A DNA stretch of 64,000 nucleotides from Cricetomys ansorgei (Eukaryota > Chordata > Mammalia > Rodentia > Nesomyidae). Location: the NCBI GenBank assembly GCA_026225945.1, contig JAMJFZ010000320.1:10770001-10834000 (forward strand), in the 5' to 3' direction. Of the stretch, positions 1-13,736 are shown piece by piece (position 1 is the first letter of the stretch; every line of letters begins with the position of its first letter). The notes beneath the pieces are model-generated. The model was given only the letters and a program-made list of their open reading frames with translations, did not search any database and had not been told where the DNA came from. Both the position numbers and the translations under genes were made by a program.

Positions 1-185
1 TAATGTATAGATATGACAGTGAACAAAAGAGGTTTAATCCCTTGCCCTTGGGAAGCTCACATTTTTGTGTTACAAACTTAGCTCCAAACTAAGGTAGATG
101 AAGACACAGCAGACCAGGTAGGCTTTATGAACATGAAGCTCTAGTTAGCTCAGAAGGACAATGCACTTAAGATATCCACAGGTGA

Positions 186-335
186 GGCTGGTAGGATTGC
201 CCAGTGGATAAAGACACTTGCCACCAAGTGTAAAGACCTGAGTTCAAACCCTAGACGCCATATGGTGGAAGGAGAGAACCAACTCCTTCAAATTGTCTAC
301 ACTAGCCTCATAATAAACCTTCCCTAGACACACAA
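186..335 (+). mobile_element. B2/B3-superfamily SINE, diverged
   Basis: tRNA-related head (gcccagtggataaagacactt, then gacctgagttc) followed by ggtggaaggagagaacc. Confidence 0.6.
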
Positions 336-1071
336 GACACACGGCCACTCCTTCCCAAGGAACACTTTTTATCCCCTAACCATACCAAGTCTTTAGTCAC
401 TCTGTTAAAAATCCATCTTCACTGCTAAAGAGCAAGCCTTTTGTTAGTACAACCCGCACTTGACCCTTAGCTCCATGAAGCGTTACCCATGATTATTTTG
501 TTCACCATAATGCAAAGTTGAACATATGGTGGCAACAAATCTTCATGTAATTCATGGACAATAGCAAGCCCTTAGTTAATGCATAATGAATGAATGAGTG
601 ATTTATTCATTAGTGATTGAATAAATTATAAGTATTAGGCTGCAGTAGGATTGAACTAATTTTTCCAGCCACCTAGGTATTGATATTTACTAACTACTGT
701 TAATAATTATAAAATTAGCAATCCCCAGGTACCTAGTTTGTATGATGTAATTCCTCTATATCATTCCCATTATAAATTGCATACTGTATATTAATATGTG
801 ATATTTATTAATATATACATGCATTAAATATTGTATATTGATACATAATGTCATATATTAACATTTGACATATATATTAATACATAGTATGTGTATCTCC
901 TTATATCAGATTTTATGTGGCTCACAAGAATTTAGTTAGTGTATCTGGTTGTGGAAGATAGCAATGAACTACCCACTGTTAAATTTTCTAAAGGGCCTTA
1001 AGCACTAGTCAGCCTTACCCTATGGGTGGTACAAAGCTTCCCAATCTGCTCAGTACACTTAGTTGCATTTC

Positions 1072-1072
<1 letters not shown>

Positions 1073-1117
<45 letters not shown>

Positions 1118-1118
1118 T
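1073..1118. repeat. (ATT)n microsatellite
   Basis: Uninterrupted trinucleotide run of about 15 units. Confidence 0.97.
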
Positions 1119-2434
1119 CCATCAATATCATTTGAAAGTGAAGTCAACCAAATATGACCTTGAGATTTTCAAGTGTGAATAAAGTGAAGGACCATTTCAT
1201 ATACTTTGTGGGTATCACAGATCCTTTTTTAAAACCAAAGGTCATTACCTAGGGTACTCTCCAGTCACCTCAAAAGATGAAATGTTAGCAAAGCCCAACA
1301 AGTGACTTGTGTTGACAATAGTAGAGTGGCCAGCTCGCTGTGGGACCTCACAGAACACAGGAAGGATGGTCATTCCCCACTCCTGCTGTCAGTACCGAAG
1401 CTGGAAAACACAAAACTCAGGGAGGGAAGTCCTGTTTTATATTCTTAGTTTTTCTTCTTTAGAGCTGTTTCACTGTGTATCTTGGAACCCAAGTATTCCC
1501 TTCCTGCTTCTGGTATTTTATAACTAGAGATAAATCACCTTAATTCTTTCCCTTCCTTCCACAACTTCCTCTTTGCTTTTCTAGACAAAGGCTAACTCTT
1601 CTGCCAGACCTTTTGGGTTTCCTCTTTGTGGAAAGCTACATGAGCTACAACCCAACTTCTCTTGAGTGATACTGTGAAAACTACTTGTGGTAGGAGATGG
1701 AAGGCCTACAGCTCCCCTCCTCCTGCTCTGCTCTGAGCTGTGGAGACTGAATTTTCCAGATTCCAGGGTCAGCCAGTAGAGGCACCAGTGGACCATTAAA
1801 GGACAAGAAAGAAAAAAAGCGAAGTGTTTCTCTTTCTCTCTGGTTGCCTTGGGCAGCATCACTGGCAGCAGCTGTGGCTCCTCCTGGGCTCCAGCTCCTG
1901 ACTGACAGGCCTGCTGTGGTTTCAGCTTCCTCAAACAGAAAGGCACCAAGGGAGTCCATGGATCTCAGTTGAGCCTGGCATCCAGCTAAGTCTGATGCAC
2001 TTGGATGCTCTCCCATTTGTGTGAGCCAAGACATCCTCTCCTTAAGCTCACCCCTCCATTTTTTGTCAAGTAGTAAGGAAACTACTCAAAGTGATAGACA
2101 GGTTAGATATACTGTCAGGGTGGACAATAGGCCTCAGTTAAGTCATTTTAATTTGCTTTCCTCTGCATCTTTTGTAAGACGCGTGTCTTTATTAATTTAT
2201 TGTGCCACCTAAGAAATAATTTCCCATTCATCAAGCAAGTTTTACCATTCTTCAATTATTATAATGAAACAGATAAATTACTACCTCATATTCAATAGAT
2301 GTGAAAATTCATGGGGGCAGGGTGGTAGTGACTTCCACTGTGACCTGTGTGGGAAAGAGCCGAGGCAATATGGCCTTCATTCTTATTGGAATGAGAAAAG
2401 CAAAGGCAATATGGGTGTGTGTGTATGTGTTTTC

Positions 2435-2512
2435 ACGAGAGTTATATTTTGTAGTATAGGGCTCTCTGTGTAGCCAGGCTAGTCCCAAACTCATAATCCT
2501 TCTGGGAGCAAA
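2435..2512 (-). mobile_element. B1 fragment, diverged
   Basis: ctctgtgtagccaggctag and cccaaactcataatcct, reverse complement of the B1 middle. Confidence 0.5.
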
Positions 2513-4798
2513 GATTTTTGAACGTTATAATGTCAGGATCCAAGTTGAACTGTAGGCAGATTTTAACAGGCATGGTCCTTGTAAGACCCTTTGGAGGGGC
2601 GCTGCACAGTTCCAGGAGTTGCCATTTAGCTAGAGTAAGCTGTGAATAGTACCCCTAAAATCGCGTAATGTGCAGCCTTGGGTCACAGGGAAAAGTTGAA
2701 AGCATGGTGGAAGGGCTCCTGGGAGCCGTTGTCTTCCAGGAGAAGTGGAAAGCCAAGAACTTAGGCATACCAGAGAGATGAATGTAAGACACATTCTAAA
2801 ATAATTTGAGAGTTTCATTGTATAGAAAGAAAGAGATATTAACAGAAATAAGGAAGTCAGGAGGAAATGTGGTTTCCCTGGGGATGTTAAGTTCTTCATT
2901 TGATAAGAGATGTTCAGGCTATGATAGAAGAAGGCCAATGGCTATGAAAAAATAAACTGTGGCTCAGGGAAATTGGGCTGTATATAAATACCTAGCAAAA
3001 ATTCACAAGGAAACAGTACTAGAGACCGTGGTTTCTAAGAAACTGCCAGGAAAGAATATTTGCTAGAAGAGGGCCAAGGAACGGTCCTCTGGGAACAGCC
3101 ACAGGGAAAGAATTGAGAAAGAAGGCGGATCAGAAAATGGTAGCGAGGGATCAGGTGATCCAGAAATGCCAACCTGTGATAGGAGGACCAAACAGCATTT
3201 CTTAAAGGGCAAGCCATTCCCCTCTTCCTGCCAGTGATGTCACAGAATCATTCATCTTGATGGAACCACCATCCTGGATCCCTGAACAACTGTAATGAAA
3301 GAAGACCAGAAGCCCAAACCCAATGAAGGTCTCCTGTGAGCTACATGCCAACAAGACTCCTACGGTTTCTGCAGCATAGTCTGGCCCATCAGGCCCAATA
3401 CCAGGCGGCACCTTGGGATCAAAGGATTACAGACCAAAGGAGAAAGAAAGCGCAATCAGAGACTCTCGAAATGTTCATAGTATTAAAGTGAAAAGCTGGG
3501 AGACACCCAAACCAGCAGTATAAAATGGGGGGGAGCAACTTTAGAATTTGGGGAAAGAGAGAATCTAAAGATCTGAGGTCCTGGTCAGTGATGGCTCTTA
3601 AGGAATCAAAGGCTAAATTATCCCTGTGCACTCTGGTGTGCTACAGACTAGTATACTGGATATGTGGCCAACATGTTTATCCATAAGATATTCTGATGCC
3701 AGGCATCGACAGCTTAGTTATCTGCCTGGTGGAATCGCTTCTATTAAAGGGTAAATAGCTGACAATCAGGCCTTTGTCTAAGATGATTTCGTTCAGGCTT
3801 TCCCCTATGAGTAGAGTGATTTCATTCAATTATGCTGCTAAACAAAATATAATAGGCCAGGTTACTGATACTTTTTTATAAAAATCTATTTCTCGCCCCT
3901 CCGGAAGCTAAAAAACCCAAGATCAAAGCACCAGCAGACTTGGTATTTTAAAGGTTCTTTCTCCTTCTAAGAAGGCATCTTGTTACTGTGTCCCGTGGAG
4001 AGGAATGCCACATTCTTACACGGCAGAAAAGATGTACTTAGTCTCTCAAGCCCTTTTATAAGGGCAGTGACCCCACTGATGAAGATGGAGCCCTCTTGGG
4101 CTAATCACCTTCCTATCCCCACACATTATTTCAACATAAATTTTCAACGAACCAAAACATTCAAACCATGTCATAGAGAAACAAAGAAATAGCTTCCCGG
4201 TGCCTCTGTTTCTTCATTACAAATAGAGACAGTATTAGAAACAACCTCACTAAGTTAATAGGCATATAGCATTTAGATTCTAAATTTTAGAACAATGTCC
4301 AGCGTAAGTTCTATTGGGGTATGGTCTCTGCAATGGCCTGTTTTTCCAGTCATGTGAATAAGGAAAGCTGGGGAGAGCAGCAAAGGTCTGTTTTACCAGG
4401 AGTCAAGTAGTGAAGGCCAGAAATAAGGATACTTAGCATCTCTCTCAGCCTCAGAGCTGCCATTAAATAGAAATCAATCTTAATTTACCCAACACAGTTG
4501 TGCTATTTTATCTAATAGAAAACAATCAAAGACTCAGAACAGGTAAAAAGCCCTTGAATACTTTAAAGGAGTCACCGAAAGTCATACTGGAACGGAATTT
4601 CAGAGATAAGAATGATTGAGTGGTATCAAATAAACTCTGGACACGTCAGACTATGGCTACAGAATACTGACCCTCCAACATAAACGGTTACCTAACCCAC
4701 TGTTTCATTTACATAATTCCCAAGAACTGGTGTGACTTATGGCTATTTTTTTTGACACTGTCACATAAAAGTAGGAGTGGTACCTCTAGAAATTAGGG

Positions 4799-5150
4799 AG
4801 TATGTTAGTCAGATTTCCATCACTGCAACAAATGTCTCAGATAAACCAACTTTGGATCACAGCTTCTAAAATTTCAGTCTGTGATTTCTTGGCCCTGTGG
4901 CTTTGGTTCTTTAGAGACAGTGTATTGTGGGAGGAGCACATGCTTTGTGGTTCCCAAGGAAAGGATGGTGTCCCAATAACTCCTTCCAAGTAATGCTTCC
5001 AAAGGCCAAGCTTCTTCTATCGTGGCCAAGCTCGTAAAAGTTCTACCATTTCCCAATAACCATGGGCTTGCTGACAAGCCTTTCAACAACAACAAACAAC
5101 AGCAACAACATGAGTCTTTGGTGAGACATCTCAAAACAAAACTATAAAGC
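4799..5150 (+). mobile_element. Rodent medium-reiteration repeat, diverged
   Basis: Shares its organisation with repeats at 40.41 and 51.69 kb: a tttccatcactgcaacaaa head, a middle with ttctaccatttcccaataa, and an acatgagtctttgg end. Family name not certain. Confidence 0.45.
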
Positions 5151-5993
5151 AAGAGCTAAGAACATTTTCTTACCCACTAGGAAAAGGGCTTTGAAAAATC
5201 TCAGTGTGGGCTTCCTGGGGGAAGTGACTCCCCAGGACCTGGGGGAAAAACAACCTTGCTAGACTTGGACATTATACTCATTTTCTGCTACATCTAAGTG
5301 CTCGAGGATTTCCGGGCACCAAAAACATGCTGCTTTGGATTAGGAGGAGATGTCGTCCAAGGGACGCATTTGAATCATATTGGTCACAGTAACCTAAAAG
5401 TTCAATGCTTTCTTTTTAAAAAAAAACAAATCTCTCCAGGTAATGCAACTAAATTCAAGCAAATACTGGGCTTCTCTCAAATGTATTAGACAAAACAGTC
5501 TTCTAAGAAAAACTATCTAGCACCAGCTTCTGCTAAGAAACAAGAGAGTCAAACTATTCTTTGTTCTGACTCAGTCAGGGTCTAGAACGTACTCATTTGT
5601 CAAGGTTTAAAAGCTGCCCCGAGCCTGGCTGTCCAGTGACCCAGCCTGCAGCGGTCTGTTGCTAGATCTTTCCCAAAAGGCACAACTGCAATATGATAAA
5701 CCAAACAGATTGTCTCTCGGAGACTGAACTTGAAAACAGTATCAGGTAGATTTTGCTTTTCGTTTATTAGAGAAAATGCAAAACCCAAAAGGCAGAAGCT
5801 TGAAAAGAGGATGTTCACAGCAGAGCAGCAAGGAGGAGGTGGGAAGTCGGCTTCGGGGTGGGGTGGGGTGGGGGGGAGTGAGCTGGACCGCTCTCTAATC
5901 CAAGCTCCTGTGAGACTCACTGTCCAGATATATTTTGGGCTGATTCATGCTGTCCTTTTGGTTGTGTGTGGCCATAAAAACAACTTGCTATTC

Positions 5994-6014
5994 AAAAAAA
6001 AAAAAAAAAAAAAA
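5994..6014. repeat. Poly(A) tract
   Basis: Twenty-one A residues; no SINE recognised directly upstream. Confidence 0.9.
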
Positions 6015-6344
6015 GAATGAATCCCAAAGAGGTGGACTAACTAACAACTTTCCAGGACGCCCACGGGTCCCTAGGAAGTCGGCTCACAGGGTGTTTTCTA
6101 TGGTTCCTAGCTGTTCGTTTCACCAAACATGTTTCCTCTGTCACTTGCTAAGGCCGCAGGAGATGTCACAGGGAACACTGTTCCTCTCACTGATTAGGGT
6201 GGCTGGGAAGAAAGTCTACTGCTCAGGGGAACTGATTTCATGGGGTACTTGGTAAATTGCACTCTGTCATCAGGTAAAGGGTTTTTCTCATTTCCCTGGT
6301 TTTGTGTGTTTTAAAATAAAACCAAAAACATTTTTTAAGACACT

Positions 6345-6460
6345 GCCTCATGTATCCCTGAGTATTTTGTAGCTGAGGCTGGGGTTGAACTTCTGATCCT
6401 CCTGCCTCTGCCACTCAGGTGCTGGGATTACAGGTGTACAGCCCCACATCCAGCTCTATA
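6345..6460 (-). mobile_element. B1/B4-type SINE, antisense
   Basis: gatcctcctgcctctgccac, then gtgctgggattacaggtgta: reverse complement of a 7SL-derived SINE. Confidence 0.7.
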
Positions 6461-6770
6461 GTGTACACAATAGTGTTGAAGTGCAGTTTAATAGGAGTGG
6501 GTGGAGGTAGGAGAGACCAATCCTTACAGATACAGGAAATATAGAGAAGCACCCTTATATCCAAGAAGTGTTTCTTGGTTTTTAAACCAATGACTTACCT
6601 AAAGGAAGCTCAGATTCATTTCTGATTCAATCTCTCATTAGAACTTGATTCTTACTGTTCTGTTTTGGAGTAGCAATTCCTAGTATCAAATGTCTCTCAT
6701 TTGTCAGGCTCAAACACAAATACTAGAACATTAGTTGCTTGGTTATTGTTCTTGTTTCTGGGTTTGGTTG

Positions 6771-6795
6771 TTTTTTTTTTTTTTTTTTTTTTTTT
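6771..6795. repeat. Poly(T) tract
   Basis: About 25 T residues followed by a ggtttggttttt stretch. Confidence 0.9.
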
Positions 6796-8562
6796 GGTTT
6801 GGTTTTTGTTTTCCATCTTTAGACGGGCTCCTGATTCAAAGCAATATGAGAAGATACAAACTCTTCTCATGAAGGTATTTCAGGTGGTCTTATCACAGAA
6901 TGCATAGCATCCAGTTTAGTGTTAGAGTAAATGTTGTGCCAAGCAAACATTCAGAAGGTATTTGCTGAATGAGCAGCTGGATGGTTGGTGCTTCTGCTTT
7001 ACGGCCAGGTAGCCTTAGAACCAATCACAAACACAGGTAACACAAGAAATGTGCAGGACTCCATCCAATGTATTGAGTGGCTCTGTTGAAGGGTCCAGTA
7101 CGTGGACAGCCATGAGAATACCTGAGATGACTCTCTCCCCTTTTGACTTCTTTTTCCTGCTCCAACATTGTCTTAAAGAATTAAAACTGACCATATTAAC
7201 AGTTGCTTGGCCTGGGTTTCCGGATCTTTTCAGAAAAGAGGTGACAAGGTACTGACTAAGTCCAGTTGACATGTTATCATGAGTAGCTGCTTGCTATTTG
7301 AAATATTTTAAAATAAGCCTGGATGGTATATGTGGATATTTTCCACCTTTTATGTCTGTAAAAATGCTACAATCTCTACTAAATGTCCAGGCAATGAGGA
7401 AATTAACCACTTCAGGGCCTCTTATTACTTCATTCTTTTCTTCTCCAAAAAAATGAAGTTATGTTTGCTTTTCCAATTCTATCTTGGCATTGTCTCTGGG
7501 AAATTCTTGTACTGTTGTAAGTCAACAAAGCAAAGCCTGAAGTTCATTTTACATACGGAGAGTTTGTTTCCATCAGTGGTATTTCCTTCCCTCCCTTCCA
7601 CAAACAGGTGCCATGTTAAAAGCAAGAGACTCTTGGTAATGAGTAAGATGGCATTCCCAGGCCAGGTTTGGTGGGGGGATTTGGACAATGGAAAATTCCA
7701 CTGCTACATTCAACACAGAAAAAACTAAAGTAAGAAAAAAGAGCACTGTTAAGTATCCAGCTGGAAGCCTTTGCGTGCTATTCAGATTGACACATGGAGG
7801 TTACCTCTGACCCAACCAGGTCAAGTGAGCTAGGAGAGAGGAAAGCCAAAGGAAGACCTCTTGGCCTTCACCTCCTGCTGGAATATCTTCTAACACTCCA
7901 ACCCATGCCTTTCTTAACCTGTCCTTGGAGCCTCAGAGCTTCAGGGACTTCAAAGGGTGTCATTCTCAGCAGGGTTGATTTTAAAAGAAGAAAGAAAAGA
8001 AAGTGAAAAACCAATAAGGACTCCTGGGGCTTCCTGAATTTCAGAAAGTATTGCTTTCGCTGATGTTTAAGGTAAATGGAAATTATTACAAATTGCAGTT
8101 TAGATTTTATTTATTTTATTTCAAAGCTATTTAGTTCACCATTCACTTTATTATACCACTATACCATACACTATATAAGTATTCTGTAGTACATTTAACT
8201 AATTTTTCTCTGATTCATTACCTGTGATAATTACAGAGCACTTTTATTCTGCTGTCCTGGGGACTTAATGCAACAACAGCTCATTGCTTTAACAACCATG
8301 TTTTAAGTATACTAAGGCATCATTTTAAAATTAAACTAAAATTTAAGAATAAACTAATATCTAAGACTTAACATTTATAATACATACAAAAAGGTTACTA
8401 ATTTTAAAAAAAATTGAGATTTTTCTAAGAAAGTGAAAAAGCAGAAATGATGAAAAGCAGATCTTCAAAAAAGATGCTACATAAATCTATTTTCTGAATC
8501 ATAAAGAACAACTCACCAATTTATGGGAGAAATTAGTAGTTCAAAAAAATAACCAGTCAGCG

Positions 8563-8672
8563 ACATGATTCGGTAGGTGAAGGCACGAGTCGCCACGGCT
8601 GACGGCTTGAGATCGTTCTCTGTAACTAACTCCTGCAAACTGTCCTCTGGCTTTCACACACAGAAAATAAAT
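8563..8672 (+). mobile_element. B2/B3-type SINE, partial
   Basis: tRNA-like start (attcggtaggtgaaggcac), actgtcctctggctttcaca and an aaataaataag tail. Confidence 0.5.
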
Positions 8673-8780
8673 AAGCGTAATAAAAATAACTGTCCTTTAA
8701 GTAAACTTCAGCTGATCGATTGCAGTAGGTATTTTACGTTTACTCTCTTACTTTTCTCATATGCCTTAAGTGAATTCGTG

Positions 8781-8958
8781 ATTGATGAGTTGGCTTAGGG
8801 AGTAAAGATGCCCGGAAGCCTGGCCACCAGAGTTTGATCCCAGGAACCCACATAGAGCTAGAAGAGAACTGACTCCATAAAGCTGTCCTCTGACCGCCAC
8901 ACACGCATCCTGCCATGTGCATGACATAAACACATACACATAAATAATAAAGTCTTTA
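8781..8958 (+). mobile_element. B2/B3-type SINE
   Basis: tRNA-like head (gagttggcttagggagtaaa, gtttgatcccaggaaccca), aagctgtcctctgaccgcca and an ataataaag end. Confidence 0.75.
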
Positions 8959-9484
8959 AAAACCAGGTTCACTCATTTAGGGAACAGTGGGACACATTTG
9001 CTATAAAGAGGAAAATAGGGAAAATAGTAGAGGGTTGGGGGGAGACATGGGATTGGACAGATGGGATGGACTCACCTGGGGAGGAGGAATGATAACATGC
9101 AGTGCTAAGTAACACTAAGGGTGTTTGAAAAGGCTATAATTTTATGGCTACTTAAAATTACATACATATAAGTCTACACACATGCATGCAGAGAGAGCTG
9201 AGGGGAGGGAGAATGCTTAATTGAAGTTACACCAGTAGGAGTACCAATGCTTCCTCTAAAACCACAGACCAGTGCCAGATTTAGAAAACCTCCTTTTGAG
9301 TTGGTCAGCAGAGTCCAGGAGATCCCCCAAACAATATAGGCCATTGCTATCATCCTTGGTACTTCACAGAAAAAGAAGGTATCACCCTATTGCTGAAGAC
9401 ATCACACACGTAGGACACAGATTTGGAGGAACTGATCTGGAACCTAGAGAACTTACCACTAGCAGTTTCCTAAACCAGTTTAAC

Positions 9485-9745
9485 CCCTAACTGCATTCTA
9501 ACACCTATTCTTACTTCCAGAGATTAGTGCAGCTCCCATCCCTCATCAAAGAAGCTTCTTTTCGCAGCAGATTGAGATTGTTACAGCAATCCACAAATGG
9601 TCAAAACGCAGAGATCAACTGAGCATGGAATGTCTGCCCCTAACGAATACATTTACAACACAACCCTACACTTAAGGCTCAGGGAACATCACAGAAGAGG
9701 GGGCAGAAAGATAGTAAAAGCCAGAGGATCAGGTTATTGAGAGCC
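9485..9745 (+). mobile_element. L1 3'-UTR fragment (left part)
   Basis: Sequence with the usual rodent L1 3'-UTR order (aaggctcagggaacat, then agaggggg, then agccagaggatcagg). Compare the similar stretch at about 21.85-22.0 kb. Confidence 0.55.
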
Positions 9746-10682
9746 AAAAATATCCAGGCAGCAGAAAAAACCAGTTTGACAAAGATCCTGGTTTTCCCTC
9801 TGCTAGGAATTTGAAGCCCACCAACTGCTTTGCCCTTCTCATCTTTACTGTATGGTGAAAATAAGCCTCTCATCAATAATATTGTCTATTTGGCCTAACA
9901 GTTAAAACCCAAATCAATTCCTGGGCTGGCTGGGAGAAGGACACTGCCATCTCAGCTCTAAGTAATTGTAACAGTTTTACTGACCTTCAAGTCTTGGCAT
10001 GTGTGAGAACTACTCATGCTTTCTCTAGACATATCATACAAAATTATTCTTGGTTAAACTGACCTTCCCATGGAGACACAGCCATAGTGAAGATCAGAAA
10101 TGAAGAGTCTAGACAGTAGGTCAGCAAGCTTGCAAAAACAAACAGATAATTCACCCCTGAATGCCTACCTCCCTTTTAATAGCAAGTATACAGACCTAAA
10201 ATCAGCTATTCATTAATAAACTATTGTGTTAAGACTACTCACTAAAATTAACCTTGAGGATTAGAGGCCTGCAGCTGGGAGGGGATGAACACTCTTGCGT
10301 TGGTTCCCTTTTTGATGTACGCTTGACACCTGCATTCCGTTAGATAAGGAAGCCTGCAGTTTTACTACTGTAGCTAGAGCAAGTCTTTGTCTGCAGGGGA
10401 GCCCTGCAATTTTTCCCCAATGTGCACATTGTTAATTTTATTCTCTTAACTTTTCTAACTTTTAATTCTCTATATTACTATCATTATTAAAGGCGCTCTT
10501 GCGTGTCATAATCACACATAAGGTGTGTTCTATGCGTTAAGCATGCCGTATCGAGTCCCATACAAGAGTGAAGTACTGCGTTCACTTGCCATAACTTTCG
10601 TTGTTTATCCTCCTTCTTGGAGACTGAGGAACGCTTGTGCGGACTAGAGCTGGATTCGACCCCTACACCAGGTCATCTACTG

Positions 10683-10830
10683 CAAGACAGTCTCTTCTAA
10701 AGGAGGAAGACAAGGAGAAGGAAACGACATGAAGGGTTATGGTTCTGGAAGAAACGGGGGAAAGAGAGGGGTGAACGTGATCAGGATATATTGTATAAAA
10801 TTCTCCATGAATAAAAATACTATATTATTT
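10683..10830 (+). mobile_element. L1 3'-end fragment (right part)
   Basis: Contains acatgaagggttatggttct and the terminal gatcaggatatattgtat followed by an AATAAAAATA end typical of rodent L1s. Probably the continuation of the fragment ending near 9.75 kb. Confidence 0.5.
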
Positions 10831-12221
10831 TTTTAAAAAGACTAAATTCCTACTGTGTGCCAAGAGGTAAACATAGAGAACACAGAGGTAAACAACACAG
10901 CTATAATTCCTGCCTTCCTGATGGTTCTAGCAGTCTAGTAATGATAATACTTGTCTCATGGAATCCTTGGAAAGCCAGGTATTACCTAAGTAAAAATGTT
11001 TCGCAACATACACCCAAAGATCTTAAACCTAATCCCCACCTTATTCTTCCCTCTCCCATAACAGTCTAACACTGACACTGCTGCTCATTAGAGGCAAACA
11101 AGGAATACACAGTTTCAATTCACTCCATTTGCTCAGAACTTCATAATATGCAAATAGTTTACATGACATAAGAAAATCATTTTCAATGAAGTGTACCATA
11201 AGAAATCATTAACGACAGGCCACAGGGGTCAATTTTAATAAGTATGTCCTGATTCTACATCAGTCACCAGTACTTGAACTGTTCCCAACTAAATGTGGAA
11301 ATAATTATCTTTGTATTATTTCTTCAAGATTGTGTTTTTTCTCCATAAACAGAATAGATTATGCAAAACCACTTAATAAAATTTGCCTATGTTTTCAGAT
11401 TTACTCAAAAAGGTTTTAAGTGTTCTTAATGTTTTCATAAATTTCATAAATGTTTTCAAAAATGAATTTATGTTTAAATTCTTTACATTTATTAAAAGCT
11501 AGGAAAATATAAAACTTCGTTTGTGATTTTGGATTTTATTCTTAGAAACAGCACAAGAAATACATACATGATTTTTATGATTGTATTAAAAAACTGTCAT
11601 TAAAAAAGACAAGGATTTCAAATACACTCACATTGCATCAAAGTATGAAACAATGGGACTAGGAATTTCAAAATTCCATTATCAGTGACCTCCTGTAAAC
11701 ACAATATTTGTGTGACCTCTAGAATTTGACTTTAATAATTGGTGACGTCAATTATCTCAAAGATTATTAGTCTTGAGTCTGGTCTTTCTGAAACAAACAT
11801 CTAGAAACAATAGAATAAAAACATTTATAATAACATAAGATTTAAAACTTTTCTCAATTTATGGGTTTCATATATGTGATTTCCAACATGAATCAAATAA
11901 TCAAAATGCATACAGAATAAACACACAAAAAAAGTAAATAGAGACTATGATTTATGTTTACATTTTAATACTTGAGAAAAGATAAGTTAAAATCAGATAC
12001 AAATACTGCTGGCACACAGACACACACATACACAGAACCCAGAATATACACAAATTCAAACTCACATAGAGTCAGTATTAAACTTGGGTGCAATACATCA
12101 TAACCCTTATTAGCTCCTTTAAAGGAAGTAACAGATTTTAAAAATAGCCAGACACGAAAAGATCGCAGAAGAAATTATTTTCTTCAAACTATACCTTTAC
12201 CCATTGAGAACTACAAACACA

Positions 12222-12375
12222 GGCTGGGTGCAGTGGCTCAAATGGGCAAATCCAGCACTCAGGAGGCTGAGGCAGGAGTATTGCTATGAGCTCAGGGCCA
12301 GCCTGGGCTACACAGAGAGTGCAAGGCAAGCCACGGCTACATAATGAGATCTTGTCTCGGAGAAACAAAACAATA
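12222..12375 (+). mobile_element. B1/B4-type SINE
   Basis: ggctgggtgcagtggctca, ggaggctgaggcaggagtat, ggccagcctgggctacacag, then an A-rich end. Confidence 0.8.
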
Positions 12376-12750
12376 AAAAAATGGCGCTGACACTCAAGGT
12401 CACTAATTGCTCCAAGCATTCTGATTGCATACTCTTCAAACACCTCACCTGAGCCCAAAGTAAGAATAGTCGGTTCACTTTCCTGTTGTTTTATATAATT
12501 GCACATTATAGCAAAAAATAAAACACTATTTTTAAGAAACCACATTATGTCTTCCAGGCACTTCAGCATTTTATCCTTAATATTATTTTATTAAATATTA
12601 AACACAAAAAGACCTTATGTAATTTCATACTTTTACTAAGAAGAAACGAATACTTCAACTGCAATATAAATTATTTTTAAAATTGCAGCAGAGATTCATC
12701 AACTCTTTAGAGAATGAAGAATTTATTTTTTAACTTGTGAGGGAGGGAAA

Positions 12751-12962
12751 GATTCTTTATTTATTACGTGTGACTGTTTTGCCTGCATGTATGTATATGT
12801 ACCACATGCATCCCTGGTGCTTATGGAGTCTAGAACAGGGCATCAGATACACTGACATGGGAGTTTTGAATAATCGTGAGCCACCATGTGGGTGCTGGAA
12901 ATCGAACCAGGTCCTTTGCAAGAATAAAAGGTTCTTAATTGTTAAGCCATCTCTCCAGCCCC
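12751..12962 (-). mobile_element. B3-type SINE, antisense
   Basis: Ends ttaagccatctctccagcccc, the reverse complement of the tRNA-derived head; ccatgtgggtgctggaaatc within. Confidence 0.85.
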
Positions 12963-13568
12963 ATAGAATCTAATTTCTTATTCACATACGACTTGTGTTT
13001 GGGAAAGACACGCTACACAGAGAAATCCATCCTACATGACTATAGTTGGAGAAATTCCCTTCTGCTGGAGAACAGACTGAGAAACTTTATTTTCCAAATA
13101 AATAATGCTAAAGTTAATTCTGGAATTTGCAGCAGGTGCCTGGAGACTATCTTTATTCCTGATTACCCAACACGAAAGATGTTTATATAACTGAAGAATC
13201 TGCATAGTCAAAGGCTAGGTCTGTCTGTAATATCATTCACATTTCTCATTTTATTCCTAGAAGTTACTGATAAATAGTTTATGGCCCTGTCTATGAGGAA
13301 ATAACCTCTATAAAGGCACAGTTCTTCTGTGAAAAGGTGTGTTAGATATTTCTGATTACTAGAAATGTTCCTGGACCCTCTTGCACACTTGAGTTGCTTT
13401 CAAAGACGTAAATGTTACCGTTCTCAATTACCAGAGCGTGAGGAAGTGGACCAAGCATTTGGTGGCTTTCTGTTGTAAGCTACCCTGAGTAGGTCTTTGA
13501 TTTTAAGCATACTCTTTGAGTAAAGATCACTGACTTTTACACAAGGTTCCCCTGCTGTATGTCTATAG

Positions 13569-13736
13569 CAGTGGTCCTCAACCTGTTCTGGTGACCCCAA
13601 CTATAAAATTATTTTTGTTGCTACTTCATGACTGTAATGTTGTTAATTATGAATCCTAATGTCAATATCTGATATGCAGATGGACTTACAAGATGCCTGT
13701 GACAGGGCCTTGGGACCCACAGGTGGAGAAGCGCTG
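13569..13736. mobile_element. Short hAT-type DNA transposon (URR1-like) with target-site duplication
   Basis: Terminal inverted repeats cagtggtcctcaacct and aggtggagaagcgctg (complementary at most positions) bound 168 bp. It is flanked by 8-bp direct repeats gtctatag (13561-13568) and gtctgtag (13737-13744). Internal sequence resembles the rodent URR1 family from memory. Eight-base duplications fit hAT. Confidence 0.75.
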
